Assembly: GCF_001477655.1 (NCBI RefSeq)
Contig: NZ_CP011266.1
Location: forward strand, 1,906,001 to 1,970,000
Direction: 5' to 3'
Source of the DNA: Methanobrevibacter millerae
GTDB taxonomy: Archaea; Methanobacteriota; Methanobacteria; Methanobacteriales; Methanobacteriaceae
DNA: 64,000 nt
Position numbers and translations under genes: made by a program. The number at the start of each line of letters is the position of its first letter. The stretch's first letter is position 1. Under the pieces are notes generated by a model. That model did not search any database and was not told the origin of the DNA. It saw nothing but the letters and a program-made list of their open reading frames with translations. Positions 26,170 to 36,157 of this stretch are shown here, piece after piece.

Positions 26170-27783
26170 TTACATCATTGGAGGCATACCTCCGCCCATA
26201 CCTGGGTCCATAGGCATGTCGTCTGCTCCACCAGAGGATGCAATTACATCATCAATTCTTAAAATCATTTCAGCTGCTTCAGATGCAGATTGGATAGCTT
26301 GTTTTTTGACACGTTTTGGTTCAATTACACCAGCTTCTTTCATGTCTGCTACTTCACCAGTGAATACATCTAATCCCATGTAGAAGCTGTCTTCTTGAGC
26401 GGCTCTTAAATCTACTAAGGAGTCAATGCTGTCTAAACCTGCGTTTTCAGCTAAGGTTTTAGGTACGATTTCTAATGCTTCTGCAAATGCGTTTACAGCT
26501 AATTGTTCTCTTCCAGAAATAGATTCTGCATAATCTTTGAGTTTTTTAGCCATAGCGATTTCAGGAGCACCTCCACCAGCAACAACTTGGTCATCTTCAA
26601 CAGTAGCTGCCACTACACCGATAGCGTCTTCGATAGCTCTTACGATTTCGTCAACGATGTGTTTGGTACTACCTCTTACGAATAAGGTTACGGATTTAGC
26701 TGCACTGCATTCTTCGACAAAGATCATGTCTTCACCAGAGATTTTTCTTTCTTCGACGATTCCTGCTTGACCTAAGTCATCTGAGGTTAAATCATCTAAG
26801 TTAGAGATAACGGTTGCACCGGTAGCTCTGGATAATTTTTCAATGTCAGATTTTTTAACTCTTCTTACAGCTAAAATACCTGCTTTGGATAAGTAGTGTT
26901 GTGCTAAGTCATCAATACCTTTTTGTGCGAATAAAACGTTAGCTCCAGAATCAGCGACTTTTTGAACCATGTCTTTAATCATGTTTTCTTCTTGTTCAAT
27001 GAATGCTTGCATTTGAGCAGGGTCAGTGATTCTGATTTCAGCGTCAACTTCAGTTTCTTTAACTTCTAATGGAGTGTTGACAAGAGCGATTTTTGCATCT
27101 TTGATTTCAGATGGCATACCCGGATGTACTTTTTCTTTGTCAATGATTACTCCTTCAACTAAGTTGGATTCTTCGACAACAGCACCATCTTTTTTCTCGA
27201 TTTTAATATTGTCAATGTCTACAACTTTATCATCAGCAACTTTTTGTACAGCTTCAACGATTAATTTTGCTAATGGTTCACGTGCTGCTTCGGTTCCTTT
27301 ACCAGTCATAGCAGTCATAGCTACTTTAGTTAAAGTTTCAGTGTCAACATCATCGATTGCAATTTCATCTAAGATTGCTTGAGCTTTTTCAGCTGCTTTT
27401 CTGTATCCCATTGCAATGATAGTTGGGTGAATGTCTGAATCTAATAAGCTTTCGGATTTTTTTAATAATTCACCAGCAATAATAACTGCAGTAGTAGTTC
27501 CGTCTCCAACTTCATCTTCTTGGGTTTTTGCTACTTCTACGAGCATTTTTGCTGCAGGATGTTCAATATCCATTTCTTTTAAAATAGTTACTCCATCGTT
27601 GGTTACAACAATGTCTCCGAGACCATCCACCAACATTTTGTCCATTCCTTTTGGACCTAAAGTAGTTCTTACAGTTTCAGCTAATACTTTACCAGCTAAA
27701 ATGTTATTTCTTTGTGCGTCTCTACCGATGGATCTGTTAGTTCCTTCAGGTAAAATAAAAATTGGTTGTCCACCTTGTGCCAT
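26170..27783 (-). CDS. thsA: Thermosome subunit (group II chaperonin)
   Basis: This 537-residue chaperonin has [20 protein letters not shown], the ATP-binding [17 protein letters not shown], the apical region around residues 200-370, and [18 protein letters not shown], and ends in the Gly/Met-rich [10 protein letters not shown]. It folds proteins in a closed double ring. Codon use looks optimised, with frequent GTT, GCT and ACT, as expected for a highly expressed gene. SD AGGTGATTAA precedes the ATG. Confidence 0.96.
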   Translation of the reverse strand: MAQGGQPIFILPEGTNRSIGRDAQRNNILAGKVLAETVRTTLGPKGMDKMLVDGLGDIVVTNDGVTILKEMDIEHPAAKMLVEVAKTQEDEVGDGTTTAVIIAGELLKKSESLLDSDIHPTIIAMGYRKAAEKAQAILDEIAIDDVDTETLTKVAMTAMTGKGTEAAREPLAKLIVEAVQKVADDKVVDIDNIKIEKKDGAVVEESNLVEGVIIDKEKVHPGMPSEIKDAKIALVNTPLEVKETEVDAEIRITDPAQMQAFIEQEENMIKDMVQKVADSGANVLFAQKGIDDLAQHYLSKAGILAVRRVKKSDIEKLSRATGATVISNLDDLTSDDLGQAGIVEERKISGEDMIFVEECSAAKSVTLFVRGSTKHIVDEIVRAIEDAIGVVAATVEDDQVVAGGGAPEIAMAKKLKDYAESISGREQLAVNAFAEALEIVPKTLAENAGLDSIDSLVDLRAAQEDSFYMGLDVFTGEVADMKEAGVIEPKRVKKQAIQSASEAAEMILRIDDVIASSGGADDMPMDPGMGGGMPPMM

Positions 27784-27890
27784 TTAATCACCTTTTTTAA
27801 TTTTAATAAATAATTAGATCAGTTTAAAAATCAACATGAAAAATAAGATATAGTGTTGAATAAACCTTTCTACATATAACATGAGTTTAA

Positions 27891-27920
27891 GGTTATATAA
27901 ATACTTTACTATTTAGTAAA
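27891..27920 (-). promoter_or_regulatory. Thermosome promoter with upstream palindrome
   Basis: Reading leftward, the perfect inverted repeat TTTACTA-NN-TAGTAAA (27905-27920) stands immediately upstream of a TATA box, TTTATATAA (about 27893-27901). The predicted transcription start is near 27868, leaving a leader of about 85 nt. The palindrome overlaps the BRE position, so a bound regulator would block or recruit the initiation factors. Heat-shock control is an inference from the gene it serves. Confidence 0.55.
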
Positions 27921-28010
27921 TTTTTGTAAGAAAAAGATGATGATAAGACAATTAAAAAAAGTTGAATCGAAAATAAACAGAAAATAAATAAAAAAAGAAT
28001 AGATAAAAAA

Positions 28011-29168
28011 TTATCTATGTTGTTTTTTCTCTAATTTGAAAGGAGGAGTTCTTTCAATAGTTTCATAAGATTCCTGTTCCTCTTGGAGTTCATTGAAGAA
28101 AGCATTAATTTCTTCCAATCTTTTAATTTTATCATTTTTACGAATCAATTCATTTTGGAGATTAATAAACTCTTCACGTGAAACAGTTTGCTCTTTTAAA
28201 AATTTAAGTTCATTATCCTTTGCGTTGATTTCATTTTGAAGTTGATTTTGTAAATCAACATAATCTGATTTAGGGACACTTTGCTCTTTTAGATATTTTA
28301 ATTCACTATCACGAACAGAAATTTCACTTTCCAAATAGTTTTGAAGACTTACATATTCTTCACGAGGAATTGAATTTTCTTTTAGAGAATTAATTTCATT
28401 ATCCATTGCAGCAACTTCATTTTCCAATAATTGTTTAAGGCTATTATAATCTTCTTTAGGGATAGATTGTTCTTTTAAATTGGATATTTCATTATCCATT
28501 GCCGCAATTTCATTTTTAAATTGTGTTTCTAAATTATCATAATCCTGTTTTGGGATAGTTTGCTGTTTTAACAAAATCATTTCATTGTCAATAGTAGTAA
28601 TCTCATTATCTTTTTGCTGGAGTTCCCTATCCTTAAGCTCTAATTGCTTTTGGAGTTCCATAATCTCCTGTTGAGCACCAGCATCATTTTCCAATTTGAT
28701 GACCTGTATTTTATAATCATCAATGGTTCTTGAAAGATTATTTATTTGCGCATCCTTTTCAGCAATGCTTTTATAAGATTCATTCAATCTTTCATTTACT
28801 TCAGACAATTCATTTTTCTTATAATCTTTCAATTGTTCTGCAAAATAAGTTTTAATTTCATCCAAAGAATTATTTACATAATCAAGTTCATAAATCCTAT
28901 CTTCCTGATTTTTAATTAATAAATCTTTCTCATTTAATTGATTTCGTAATTGATTTGCTTCCTCTTCTGCTTTAAATTTAATAACTGAAACTTCTTTTTC
29001 TTTGTCAACAATATCTTGTTCGAGCTCTCTAATGCGTGAAGCAGAGTTATCATTAGCTTTCTCCACTTCCAATTGTGTTAAATCGAATTTAAGTTTATTT
29101 AACTCTAATAAACAAGATCTGACTAAAGACTGTAAAGTCTCTTTTTCAGCATCTATTCCATTTACCAT
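28011..29168 (-). CDS. Coiled-coil protein with five 31-residue repeats
   Basis: A 385-residue, highly charged, all-helical protein without signal or membrane segment. The first 200 residues are a continuous coiled coil. Repeats begin at residues 201, 232, 263, 294 and 325, each starting K-E-Q-S/T-I/V-P-K/R-E-D/E-Y/F, then LQNQL-like, then MDNEI-like. The first four have a proline at position 6, so helices of about 25 residues alternate with kinks. The tail (PPFKLEKKQHR) is basic. The partial protein at 1-870 shares the repeat motif once. No known family. Its promoter region separates it from asd. Confidence 0.85.
   Translation of the reverse strand: MVNGIDAEKETLQSLVRSCLLELNKLKFDLTQLEVEKANDNSASRIRELEQDIVDKEKEVSVIKFKAEEEANQLRNQLNEKDLLIKNQEDRIYELDYVNNSLDEIKTYFAEQLKDYKKNELSEVNERLNESYKSIAEKDAQINNLSRTIDDYKIQVIKLENDAGAQQEIMELQKQLELKDRELQQKDNEITTIDNEMILLKQQTIPKQDYDNLETQFKNEIAAMDNEISNLKEQSIPKEDYNSLKQLLENEVAAMDNEINSLKENSIPREEYVSLQNYLESEISVRDSELKYLKEQSVPKSDYVDLQNQLQNEINAKDNELKFLKEQTVSREEFINLQNELIRKNDKIKRLEEINAFFNELQEEQESYETIERTPPFKLEKKQHR
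28104..28568 (-). repeat. Protein-level tandem repeat, 31 residues by 5
   Basis: This part of the coiled-coil gene encodes five successive 31-residue units (93 bp each). Units 1-4 keep the pattern IP[KR] or VPK followed by an aromatic Y and a D-x-E pair. Unit 5 starts TVSREEF and is the most diverged. DNA identity between units is moderate, so the duplication is not recent. Confidence 0.85.
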
Positions 29169-29398
29169 TTCTATCCCTTAACTTAAAATTTATCTCAATA
29201 TTGAAATTTGCATATGATTAATTTTTAAATTTAAAAATTATGTTATACCATACACTATATTTATCTAATATTAAATATTGATGTTATACTATTTAAATTA
29301 AACCATTAAATAAACCAAAAATAGAAACTAAAAAAATATAGAAACCAGTTGAAAAATATAGAAAAAAATAGAAAAAATAAAAAAATAAATGAGTTAAA

Positions 29399-30448
29399 TT
29401 AGAGTATTCTTTCATTAATTAACTCAGCATTTAATACTGATGCTCCAGCAGCACCACGAATAGTGTTATGCCCTACAAGAACATATTTAAAACTATTATC
29501 AAAAGCTTGGTCTTTTCTTAACCTACCAACACTAACAGACATACCATTACCAGCATTTCTATCCATTCTTGGTTGAGGCCTGTCCATTTCTTCTTTGACA
29601 ATGACTGGATTTTCAGGTGCTGAGAATAAATTTAATTCTTGAGGCAATGCTTTGAAATTTGCCATTTTATCTTTCACATCACCAATGTCAAAGTCATCAT
29701 CCAACTCAATGAATATTGCCTCGGTATGACCATCAATTACAGGAACCCTATGACATGATGCACTTAATCTGAAATTTGCATCATTGACTTTTTCACCATC
29801 AAAAGAACCTAATAAGTGCAAGGTTTCAGATTCCATCTTTTCTTCTTCACTGCCTATGTAAGGAACAAGATTGTCAACAATGGCCATTGATGGAACACCA
29901 TTGTAACCTGCACCAGATACTGCCTGCATAGTTGATACTCTTATTGAGTTAACATTGAAATTATCCACAATAGGTTTCAATGTTAAAGTTAAAGCAATAG
30001 TTGAACAGTTAGGATTGGTTACTATAAATCCATCCCAGTTATTTTCTTTTTGCTGAGCATCAATCATGTCTAAATACTCAGGATTGACTTCTGGAATAAC
30101 TAAAGGAATATTTTTCTTCATCCTATGAGCACTGGCATTACTTGCAACAACATAATCTTTTGCAAAGTCTTTTTCAACTTTAGCAGCAAATTCGGTAGGA
30201 AGTGATGAAAATACTATATCTACATCATTATCCATATCTTCAGGATTTGTTTCACATACAACAATATCTTTTACTGACTCAGGCATTTCATCATCAAGAT
30301 ACCATGTGGTTGCATCTTCATATCTCTTACCCGCAGAACGTGAAGAAGCTGCAAGAGCAGTAAGCTCAAAATCAGGATGTTTATCCAACAATTGAATAAA
30401 TCTTTGACCTACCATTCCAGTAGCACCAAGTACACCTACATTAACCAT
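29399..30448 (-). CDS. asd: Aspartate-semialdehyde dehydrogenase
   Basis: The 349-residue protein has the NADP-binding GVLGATGMVGQRFIQLL, the active-site FIVTNPNCSTIALTL with catalytic Cys, and the substrate-binding CHRVPVIDGHTEAIFIELDD. It reduces aspartyl phosphate to aspartate semialdehyde, the branch point for lysine, threonine and methionine. It is last in the leftward unit lysC-dapA-dapB-asd, 8 bp behind dapB. Confidence 0.96.
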   Translation of the reverse strand: MVNVGVLGATGMVGQRFIQLLDKHPDFELTALAASSRSAGKRYEDATTWYLDDEMPESVKDIVVCETNPEDMDNDVDIVFSSLPTEFAAKVEKDFAKDYVVASNASAHRMKKNIPLVIPEVNPEYLDMIDAQQKENNWDGFIVTNPNCSTIALTLTLKPIVDNFNVNSIRVSTMQAVSGAGYNGVPSMAIVDNLVPYIGSEEEKMESETLHLLGSFDGEKVNDANFRLSASCHRVPVIDGHTEAIFIELDDDFDIGDVKDKMANFKALPQELNLFSAPENPVIVKEEMDRPQPRMDRNAGNGMSVSVGRLRKDQAFDNSFKYVLVGHNTIRGAAGASVLNAELINERIL

Positions 30449-30456
30449 AATAACAC

Positions 30457-31278
30457 CTATTCTAAACCTAGAACATCATTCATACTGCTAACAACACCTT
30501 TTTCAGCAGTAGGCACATATCTAATAGCTCTAATTACACCGGCTATGAATACTTCTCTTGTATGTGCTTGATGTTTAACTTCAATTCTTTCACCATCACC
30601 AACAAACAATACAGTATGATCACCAACAATGTCTCCACCACGTATTGCATGGATGCCTATCTCTTCAGGAGTTCTTTTTCCAACCATACCCTGTCTTCCG
30701 TAAACTCCAACTTCTTCAGGGTCACGTCCTAATGATTCGGCAATTACTTCAAATGCGGTCATTGCAGTTCCTGACGGAGCATCTTTTTTCTGATTGTGAT
30801 GAGCTTCGATAATTTCAATATCAAAATCATATAATAATGGAGCCAGTTTCTTTAATGTGTTGAAAAATACATTTACTCCAATAGCCATATTTGATGAAAT
30901 TACTGCACCAACCTTATTGTCTTCAACATTTTTAATGTTTGATGCCATCTGTTCTTCAGTGAAACCTGTTGTTCCAACAACAATATTGACACCACAAGCA
31001 GTAGCTGTTTTAATAGTTTCAACAGCAGCAGGGGCAATTGTAAAATCGACCAATACATCAGGTTTTGTTGCTTTTAAAGTTTCTTCCAATTTTTCTGAAC
31101 CAACAATTTCAACACCAAGCTCTCCGGCACCAGCCTGAACACCAGCATCTTTACCAGCCAATGGAGAATTTGGAATTTCAATAGCTGCAACAACTTCCAT
31201 ATCTTCTTGTTCTGTAATTTTTCTAATAATACCGGAGCCCATTCTTCCAGCAGCCCCAGTCACTGCAACTTTAATCAT
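30457..31278 (-). CDS. dapB: 4-hydroxy-tetrahydrodipicolinate reductase
   Basis: Starting at the ATG at 31278 (GGTGA 5 nt upstream; the codon before is TTG) gives 273 residues. Motifs are VAVTGAAGRMGSGIIRKI for the dinucleotide, VVGTTGFTEEQ, and EIIEAHHNQKKDAPSGTAMT with the catalytic His pair. It reduces the DapA product in diaminopimelate and lysine synthesis. Confidence 0.96.
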   Translation of the reverse strand: MIKVAVTGAAGRMGSGIIRKITEQEDMEVVAAIEIPNSPLAGKDAGVQAGAGELGVEIVGSEKLEETLKATKPDVLVDFTIAPAAVETIKTATACGVNIVVGTTGFTEEQMASNIKNVEDNKVGAVISSNMAIGVNVFFNTLKKLAPLLYDFDIEIIEAHHNQKKDAPSGTAMTAFEVIAESLGRDPEEVGVYGRQGMVGKRTPEEIGIHAIRGGDIVGDHTVLFVGDGERIEVKHQAHTREVFIAGVIRAIRYVPTAEKGVVSSMNDVLGLE

Positions 31279-31287
31279 CAAATCACC

Positions 31288-32178
31288 TTAAATTAATTCT
31301 GAATCTTTTAATGCTTTTTTAAGAACTTCCAAGTTTTCTTCTTTCATTGGAGCTAATGGTTCTCTTAAAGGTCCTGAAGGAAGACCCATAATACCCATTG
31401 CAGTTTTTACAGGGACAGGATTACTTTCAATGAATAATGCCCTGATTAAATCCAACATTTCATAATGAAGTTCACAAGCACGAGTATAATCATCATTTAA
31501 TATGCTATCAACCATTAAAACCATTCTTTTTGCATCTATGTTAGCAGATGCACTGATTACTCCAGTTCCTCCAACAGCCATTATCGGTAATGTTAAGGAA
31601 TCTTCACCAGACAATATGTTGAAATCATCTTCAAGACCTTCAAGAGTAAGTGCTCTGTAAATATCAGATACTTTATCAACACTTCCGCTTGCCTCTTTAA
31701 CTGCATCGATGTTTTCAATTTTTGCAATTTCAACAATAGTTTCAACATCCATATTTATTCCAGTACGTGAAGGCACATTATAAGCAATTACCGGAATATC
31801 ACATTCCCCGAGAGCCCTATAATGTTCAACAAGAGCATGCTGTTGAGGTTTATTGTAATATGGAGTTATAACAAGTGCAGCATCAGCACCGGCATCTTTT
31901 GCATATTTTGTTAAATGAACGGCTTCCGTTGTAGAGTTACTTCCAGTACCTGCAATAGTTTCAACTCTGCCATCCACTTCATCAACCAAAATTTCAATAA
32001 TTTGTCTGTGTTCTTCATGAGTAATCGTAGCTGATTCTCCAGTAGTTCCAGCCCCAACTAATCCATTCACACCTTTTTCAATCAAATAATTTATATTGAA
32101 TCTAAAACCTTCTTCATCAATATATCCTTTTTCATCAAAAGGAGTTACCATCGCAACATAAGTTCCTTCAAAATTCAT
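31288..32178 (-). CDS. dapA: 4-hydroxy-tetrahydrodipicolinate synthase
   Basis: A TIM-barrel aldolase of 296 residues with [51 protein letters not shown] with the catalytic tyrosine, and [14 protein letters not shown] with the Schiff-base lysine. It condenses pyruvate with aspartate semialdehyde. The start overlaps the lysC stop by 4 bp. Confidence 0.97.
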   Translation of the reverse strand: MNFEGTYVAMVTPFDEKGYIDEEGFRFNINYLIEKGVNGLVGAGTTGESATITHEEHRQIIEILVDEVDGRVETIAGTGSNSTTEAVHLTKYAKDAGADAALVITPYYNKPQQHALVEHYRALGECDIPVIAYNVPSRTGINMDVETIVEIAKIENIDAVKEASGSVDKVSDIYRALTLEGLEDDFNILSGEDSLTLPIMAVGGTGVISASANIDAKRMVLMVDSILNDDYTRACELHYEMLDLIRALFIESNPVPVKTAMGIMGLPSGPLREPLAPMKEENLEVLKKALKDSELI

Positions 32179-33398
32179 TCTAAAACCTCTTTAAGTAATT
32201 CAAATGCTTTTTTACCATCTTCTAATTTCACATAAACAACAATAGCTGTTTGAGATGAAGATATTTCTATTATATTAATATGATTTTTTCTTAACGGTTC
32301 TGTAATTTTTGAAATGATTCCTGGAGTTTCTTCAGCAAAATCCGGACTTACTATCGTAATCATTGATGTATCTTCTGCCAGAGATAGTGAACTGAATACA
32401 TCATCTTCAATTACTAAAGTATGCAATAAACGATAAGCTTTTTGTGAATCTTGTTTTTCGACAAATACAGTCATTGAATTTTGTCCGGCTGAAATGCCAA
32501 ATATGTTAATATTATTGCTTGCAAGACATGCAGTTAATTTAGCTAAAAGGCCTGATTTTTTAAGCATTCCATCCCCAACTAATGCTATAAGAGAAATAGG
32601 ATTTTTATAAAGTGAAACGGATTTTGTCATGTCTCCTTCAAAAGGACCAGTAATGCGTGTTCCTTTAACGGACAAATCACCATATGCAAAATTAATGATT
32701 TTTGCACTTATTAATGGATCTTTATATTTTAATGCATGAGGATGTAAGACTTGAGCACCATGGGTGGCTAAATCCCACATTTCTTCAACAGATATTTCAT
32801 CTAATAATTCAGCTTCCTCAATTTTATTAGGGTCAGTAGACATTACTCCTTCAACATCAGTTACAATTATAACTTCATTAGCATCTAAACAATGTCCAAT
32901 TAAAAATGCAGACACATCACTTCCGCCACGACCAAGTGTTGTAATTTCTCCGCTCGGACCTTTTCCTAAAAATCCACAGATTACAGGAATAATACCCTGA
33001 TTTAAAAGTTCTTCAATGCCCTTAAACATCTTATTAGTAGTAGCGAAATCAATTTTAGCTTCTAAAGCATTTGAATCAGTCATGATAGGCCATAATTCAT
33101 TATATGGATCAATGAATTGAGATTTTACACCTAATGATTCAACAGTAGCAGAGAATAACCTAGAACTAGTCAATTCTCCCATAGCCATAATTTCTGCCTT
33201 TTGATTGTCAGTTAAGTTACTGCCAATTGCTTCATTTGACAAACCAATAAGATCATCTGTAGTTTTATTGACAGCAGAAACTACAACAACCACCTGTTTA
33301 CCTTTCATATATTCATTTACAACGGACTGAGCCGCTTTTTTAATTCTGGAACCATCACCAACCGATGTTCCACCAAATTTTGCTACTATTAAATCCAT
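32175..33398 (-). CDS. lysC: Aspartate kinase
   Basis: A 407-residue kinase: [20 protein letters not shown], a central [20 protein letters not shown] phosphate-binding region, and two C-terminal ACT domains (about 260-330 and 340-407) that usually bind lysine or threonine for feedback control. It phosphorylates aspartate. It is first in the lysine unit, with a 178-bp upstream gap that probably holds the promoter. Confidence 0.96.
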   Translation of the reverse strand: MDLIVAKFGGTSVGDGSRIKKAAQSVVNEYMKGKQVVVVVSAVNKTTDDLIGLSNEAIGSNLTDNQKAEIMAMGELTSSRLFSATVESLGVKSQFIDPYNELWPIMTDSNALEAKIDFATTNKMFKGIEELLNQGIIPVICGFLGKGPSGEITTLGRGGSDVSAFLIGHCLDANEVIIVTDVEGVMSTDPNKIEEAELLDEISVEEMWDLATHGAQVLHPHALKYKDPLISAKIINFAYGDLSVKGTRITGPFEGDMTKSVSLYKNPISLIALVGDGMLKKSGLLAKLTACLASNNINIFGISAGQNSMTVFVEKQDSQKAYRLLHTLVIEDDVFSSLSLAEDTSMITIVSPDFAEETPGIISKITEPLRKNHINIIEISSSQTAIVVYVKLEDGKKAFELLKEVLE

Positions 33399-33576
33399 TA
33401 ATATTCACACCTATTTCTTAAAACTATTCAATAGTTTAATAATAATTTTTTGATATTTAAAAATACGATATATAATTATGTTAAAAGATATTAATAAACT
33501 TTTAAAAAAAGATTTTCATGAAAAAAATTAAATTATTAAAAAAAGTATATAAAAAAATAATAAAAATGCATAAAAG

Positions 33577-33774
33577 TTATTCTTGAGCTTGTTCTAATTT
33601 AACAAGTCTAGTAACATAACCAGCAATTTTATTTCTTAAATGTTTAGTACTTACAGTAGAATATTCAGATACTAATTTTTTGTTTTCTTCAAAATCAGTA
33701 GTGAAAACACCTTTGTGAGTTTCTATAAGTTCTCTTGCTAAACGTTTAACAAATGAAGTTCTAATATTACCCAT
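33577..33774 (-). CDS. rps17e: 30S ribosomal protein S17e
   Basis: The 65-residue product ([20 protein letters not shown] and on to [13 protein letters not shown]) is S17e. The start is the ATG at 33774, seven nt after GGAGG; another ATG two codons earlier sits almost on the site. It overlaps the end of the chorismate mutase gene by 8 bp and is co-directional with it, so ribosomal and aromatic genes share a transcript. Confidence 0.96.
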   Translation of the reverse strand: MGNIRTSFVKRLARELIETHKGVFTTDFEENKKLVSEYSTVSTKHLRNKIAGYVTRLVKLEQAQE

Positions 33775-34102
33775 CAACATTCCTCCTCAAAATTTCTTTC
33801 TGCTCATTTTTACTTAATATAGTTAGCATATTAACGATTTGATCGATTATATCCCTATCAATACCGTTTTCATCAGACAACCTCTTAATTTTTGCATGAA
33901 TTGCATCTTCCCTACCTTTATCATAAATTGGCATGCCCAAATACTCTTTTGCAAGAGCAATATCAACTGCAAATGAAGTTCTCTGGCAAATTAAATTAAA
34001 TAAATCATTATCAATCTCATCAATGCGATTTCTAGATTCTTTTAAAAGATCTTTAGCTTCTTTTTCATTATTAAAAGATTTAATCTCATATTTATTATTC
34101 AA
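33767..34102 (-). CDS. Chorismate mutase, AroQ type
   Basis: The 111-residue helical protein has [40 protein letters not shown] and the C-terminal [18 protein letters not shown], matching stand-alone archaeal AroQ mutases that convert chorismate to prephenate. The first ~20 residues are an extra charged extension. It heads a unit with rps17e. A palindrome overlaps its TATA box. Confidence 0.9.
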   Translation of the reverse strand: MNNKYEIKSFNNEKEAKDLLKESRNRIDEIDNDLFNLICQRTSFAVDIALAKEYLGMPIYDKGREDAIHAKIKRLSDENGIDRDIIDQIVNMLTILSKNEQKEILRRNVDG

Positions 34103-34151
34103 AAAATCACCAAAATTTGATAATAATGATAATAATATAATTTATAACAAT

Positions 34152-34169
34152 CATAGTATATAAACTATG
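34152..34169 (-). promoter_or_regulatory. Promoter with palindrome over the TATA box, chorismate mutase-rps17e unit
   Basis: A perfect inverted repeat, CATAGT-N6-ACTATG, spans 34152-34169 and its central part (TTTATATA on the minus strand) is the TATA box. The start of transcription would fall near 34133, about 30 nt before the ATG. Binding there would exclude TBP, so repression is the likely mode. The core string TTTATATACTATG also occurs in the histone promoter, so part of it may be just a strong promoter sequence. Confidence 0.5.
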
Positions 34170-34220
34170 GCATAATATTAGTTGAAAATTAAATTTTTAA
34201 AAAAATATGAAAAAATTAAA

Positions 34221-35087
34221 TTATAAAAAGACACAACCGTCATTGTCAACATTAGTTTGTAAAACCCTGCCTTCTAATCTAGACCATGCATCATTTACAT
34301 CATCAACACTGTTTTCATTGCAAACAGCAACAAATGATGATCCAGTTCCTGATAGTCCTGAGGCTATTGCTCCTGCTTGAAGAGCATCAATAGCTATGGA
34401 AGAATCAAAGCCTAATGTAGAAGCATAAAGAAGACCATTTAAATTTAAAGCTTTGAAATAATCTTTATTTTTTGCAAAATCAAATGCAATTTCAACAAGA
34501 GGAGCCAATACACGCATACGATTAACATCACTATCTCCAGATTTTGAAATGAAATTAGGCATATAGACAAGTATCTTATAATCATCCATCTTTTCTTTAA
34601 TTATGAATTCACGATTTTTATTATCCGTTACAACAACGCCCCCAAAATATGATGCGGTCGCATCGTCAAATGAACCTGTGATAGTAACACCCGCTTCAAT
34701 AGATGCATCAATAGCCAAATTTATAATTTCCAAATCAGACAATGGATTTAAATTAAATTCATCACTGATTATTTTAGATGAAATTGCAACAACAGCATTA
34801 GATGAAGCACTACTGCTTGAAAGGCCAGATGCCATAGGGAGTGTTGATTTTGTTTTTAGCTCCAATCCAAAATTATTTTCATCAATACCATACTTTTCAA
34901 AGACTTTCTTTACACACAAATCCATTAAATCAGTACTTGCTCCAACATCATTATAGCATTTTATTCCAGAACCAATGGATTTAGCTTCGCATTCAATATT
35001 AAGACCAATTCCAAAAGCAGATCCGAAACCTGTTGCTATTGCATTGATGATTGTAGCGGATCCTGGACATTTAACTTTTTTAATCAT
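34221..35087 (-). CDS. aroK: Shikimate kinase, archaeal GHMP type
   Basis: The 288-residue protein is a GHMP kinase with VKCPGSATIINAIATGFGSA, the phosphate loop LPMASGLSSSSASSNAV and a C-terminal SGLSGTGSSFVAVCNE. This combination is the archaeal shikimate kinase, unrelated to the bacterial AroK. Its start overlaps the stop of the glycosyltransferase gene by 1 bp. It lies 118 bp upstream of the chorismate mutase gene of the same pathway. Confidence 0.92.
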   Translation of the reverse strand: MIKKVKCPGSATIINAIATGFGSAFGIGLNIECEAKSIGSGIKCYNDVGASTDLMDLCVKKVFEKYGIDENNFGLELKTKSTLPMASGLSSSSASSNAVVAISSKIISDEFNLNPLSDLEIINLAIDASIEAGVTITGSFDDATASYFGGVVVTDNKNREFIIKEKMDDYKILVYMPNFISKSGDSDVNRMRVLAPLVEIAFDFAKNKDYFKALNLNGLLYASTLGFDSSIAIDALQAGAIASGLSGTGSSFVAVCNENSVDDVNDAWSRLEGRVLQTNVDNDGCVFL

Positions 35088-36157
35088 TATTTCATCTCAT
35101 CATAAGGAATTTCAACTTTACTAAAATCAATAGCTCTTTTTCTTGCATTAGAAGATAATTTATTCCTAAATCCATCATCCCCAATTATCTTATCGATTGC
35201 ATCAGATAAACTTGAAGAATCATTAGGGTCAATTAATAAACCAACATCATCAGTGATTATTTCAGAGATTCCACCAACATCACTTCCAATGACAGCCTTT
35301 TCACAAGCCAATGCCTCAATCAATACCAATCCAAAACTTTCAGAAAATGATGGAAGAACCAATACATCGCATCCAGGAATTATATTTTCCACATCCCTCC
35401 TAGAGCCTAAAAACCGAACATCAGAAATATTTTCAGTTTTCACTTTATTCTCCAAATCTTTCTTAAGAGGACCGTCCCCAACAATTACCAGTTCATAATC
35501 AGTTTTAGACTGTTTTTTAGCTTCTAAAATCAAATTGACATTTTTACGTTTAATAATATTACCAACAAACAATACAATTGGCTTACCGTGATTATCAAGT
35601 AAATTTTTATTGTCTTTAGAAAATTTATTTATATCTACAGAATTCCAGCACAACCTTGTTTTATTTGATATTCCATCTACACCAGTGGCCAATATTTCTT
35701 GTTTTAATGCATTACTTACTGCAAAAACAACATCTGCCTTTTTTAAAACATTTTTAATGGATGGTCGCATGAAAGATTGTTTTTTATACATTTCAAACAT
35801 GTCTGATCCATGGGCAGTCACATATGTTTTAATTTTATGCTTTGAGCCAACCTCAACTGCAGCAGCACCTGCAGGAAACAGATAATGGCCATGAACAATA
35901 TCAATGTCCACTTCTTTCAGCAATTTCTCTAAAGCTTTTTTAGCATTTCTTTTAAACATCAAACCCCTAATTCCTGGAATATTTATACCTTTAGTACCTA
36001 TAACATGAATTCCATCGATGTCTGCCAAATCAGCATGAGGATAAGTTATTACATAAACTTCATGACCCAGTTTTACAAGTTCTTTTGATAATGTGTGAAT
36101 ATGAACACCTACACCACCAAAATGAGGTGGAAATTGACCAACCATCGCTATTTTCAT
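35087..36157 (-). CDS. Glycosyltransferase, family 4 (GT-B)
   Basis: A 356-residue protein with the GT-B fold: MKIAMVGQFPPHFGGVGVHI at the start, DIVHGHYLFPAGAAAVEVGS, a central VLFVGNIIKRKNVNLILEAK, and the donor-site LVLPSFSESFGLVLIEALAC containing the E-x7-E motif. It has no membrane segment. Acceptor and donor are unknown. It overlaps the cbiD stop by 4 bp and the shikimate kinase start by 1 bp, so it is co-transcribed with both. Confidence 0.9.
   Translation of the reverse strand: MKIAMVGQFPPHFGGVGVHIHTLSKELVKLGHEVYVITYPHADLADIDGIHVIGTKGINIPGIRGLMFKRNAKKALEKLLKEVDIDIVHGHYLFPAGAAAVEVGSKHKIKTYVTAHGSDMFEMYKKQSFMRPSIKNVLKKADVVFAVSNALKQEILATGVDGISNKTRLCWNSVDINKFSKDNKNLLDNHGKPIVLFVGNIIKRKNVNLILEAKKQSKTDYELVIVGDGPLKKDLENKVKTENISDVRFLGSRRDVENIIPGCDVLVLPSFSESFGLVLIEALACEKAVIGSDVGGISEIITDDVGLLIDPNDSSSLSDAIDKIIGDDGFRNKLSSNARKRAIDFSKVEIPYDEMK

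Noticed and set aside
26503-27787. Plus-strand frames opposite the thermosome gene
   Set aside because: Ser/Thr-rich shadows that arise from the biased codon use of a highly expressed gene.
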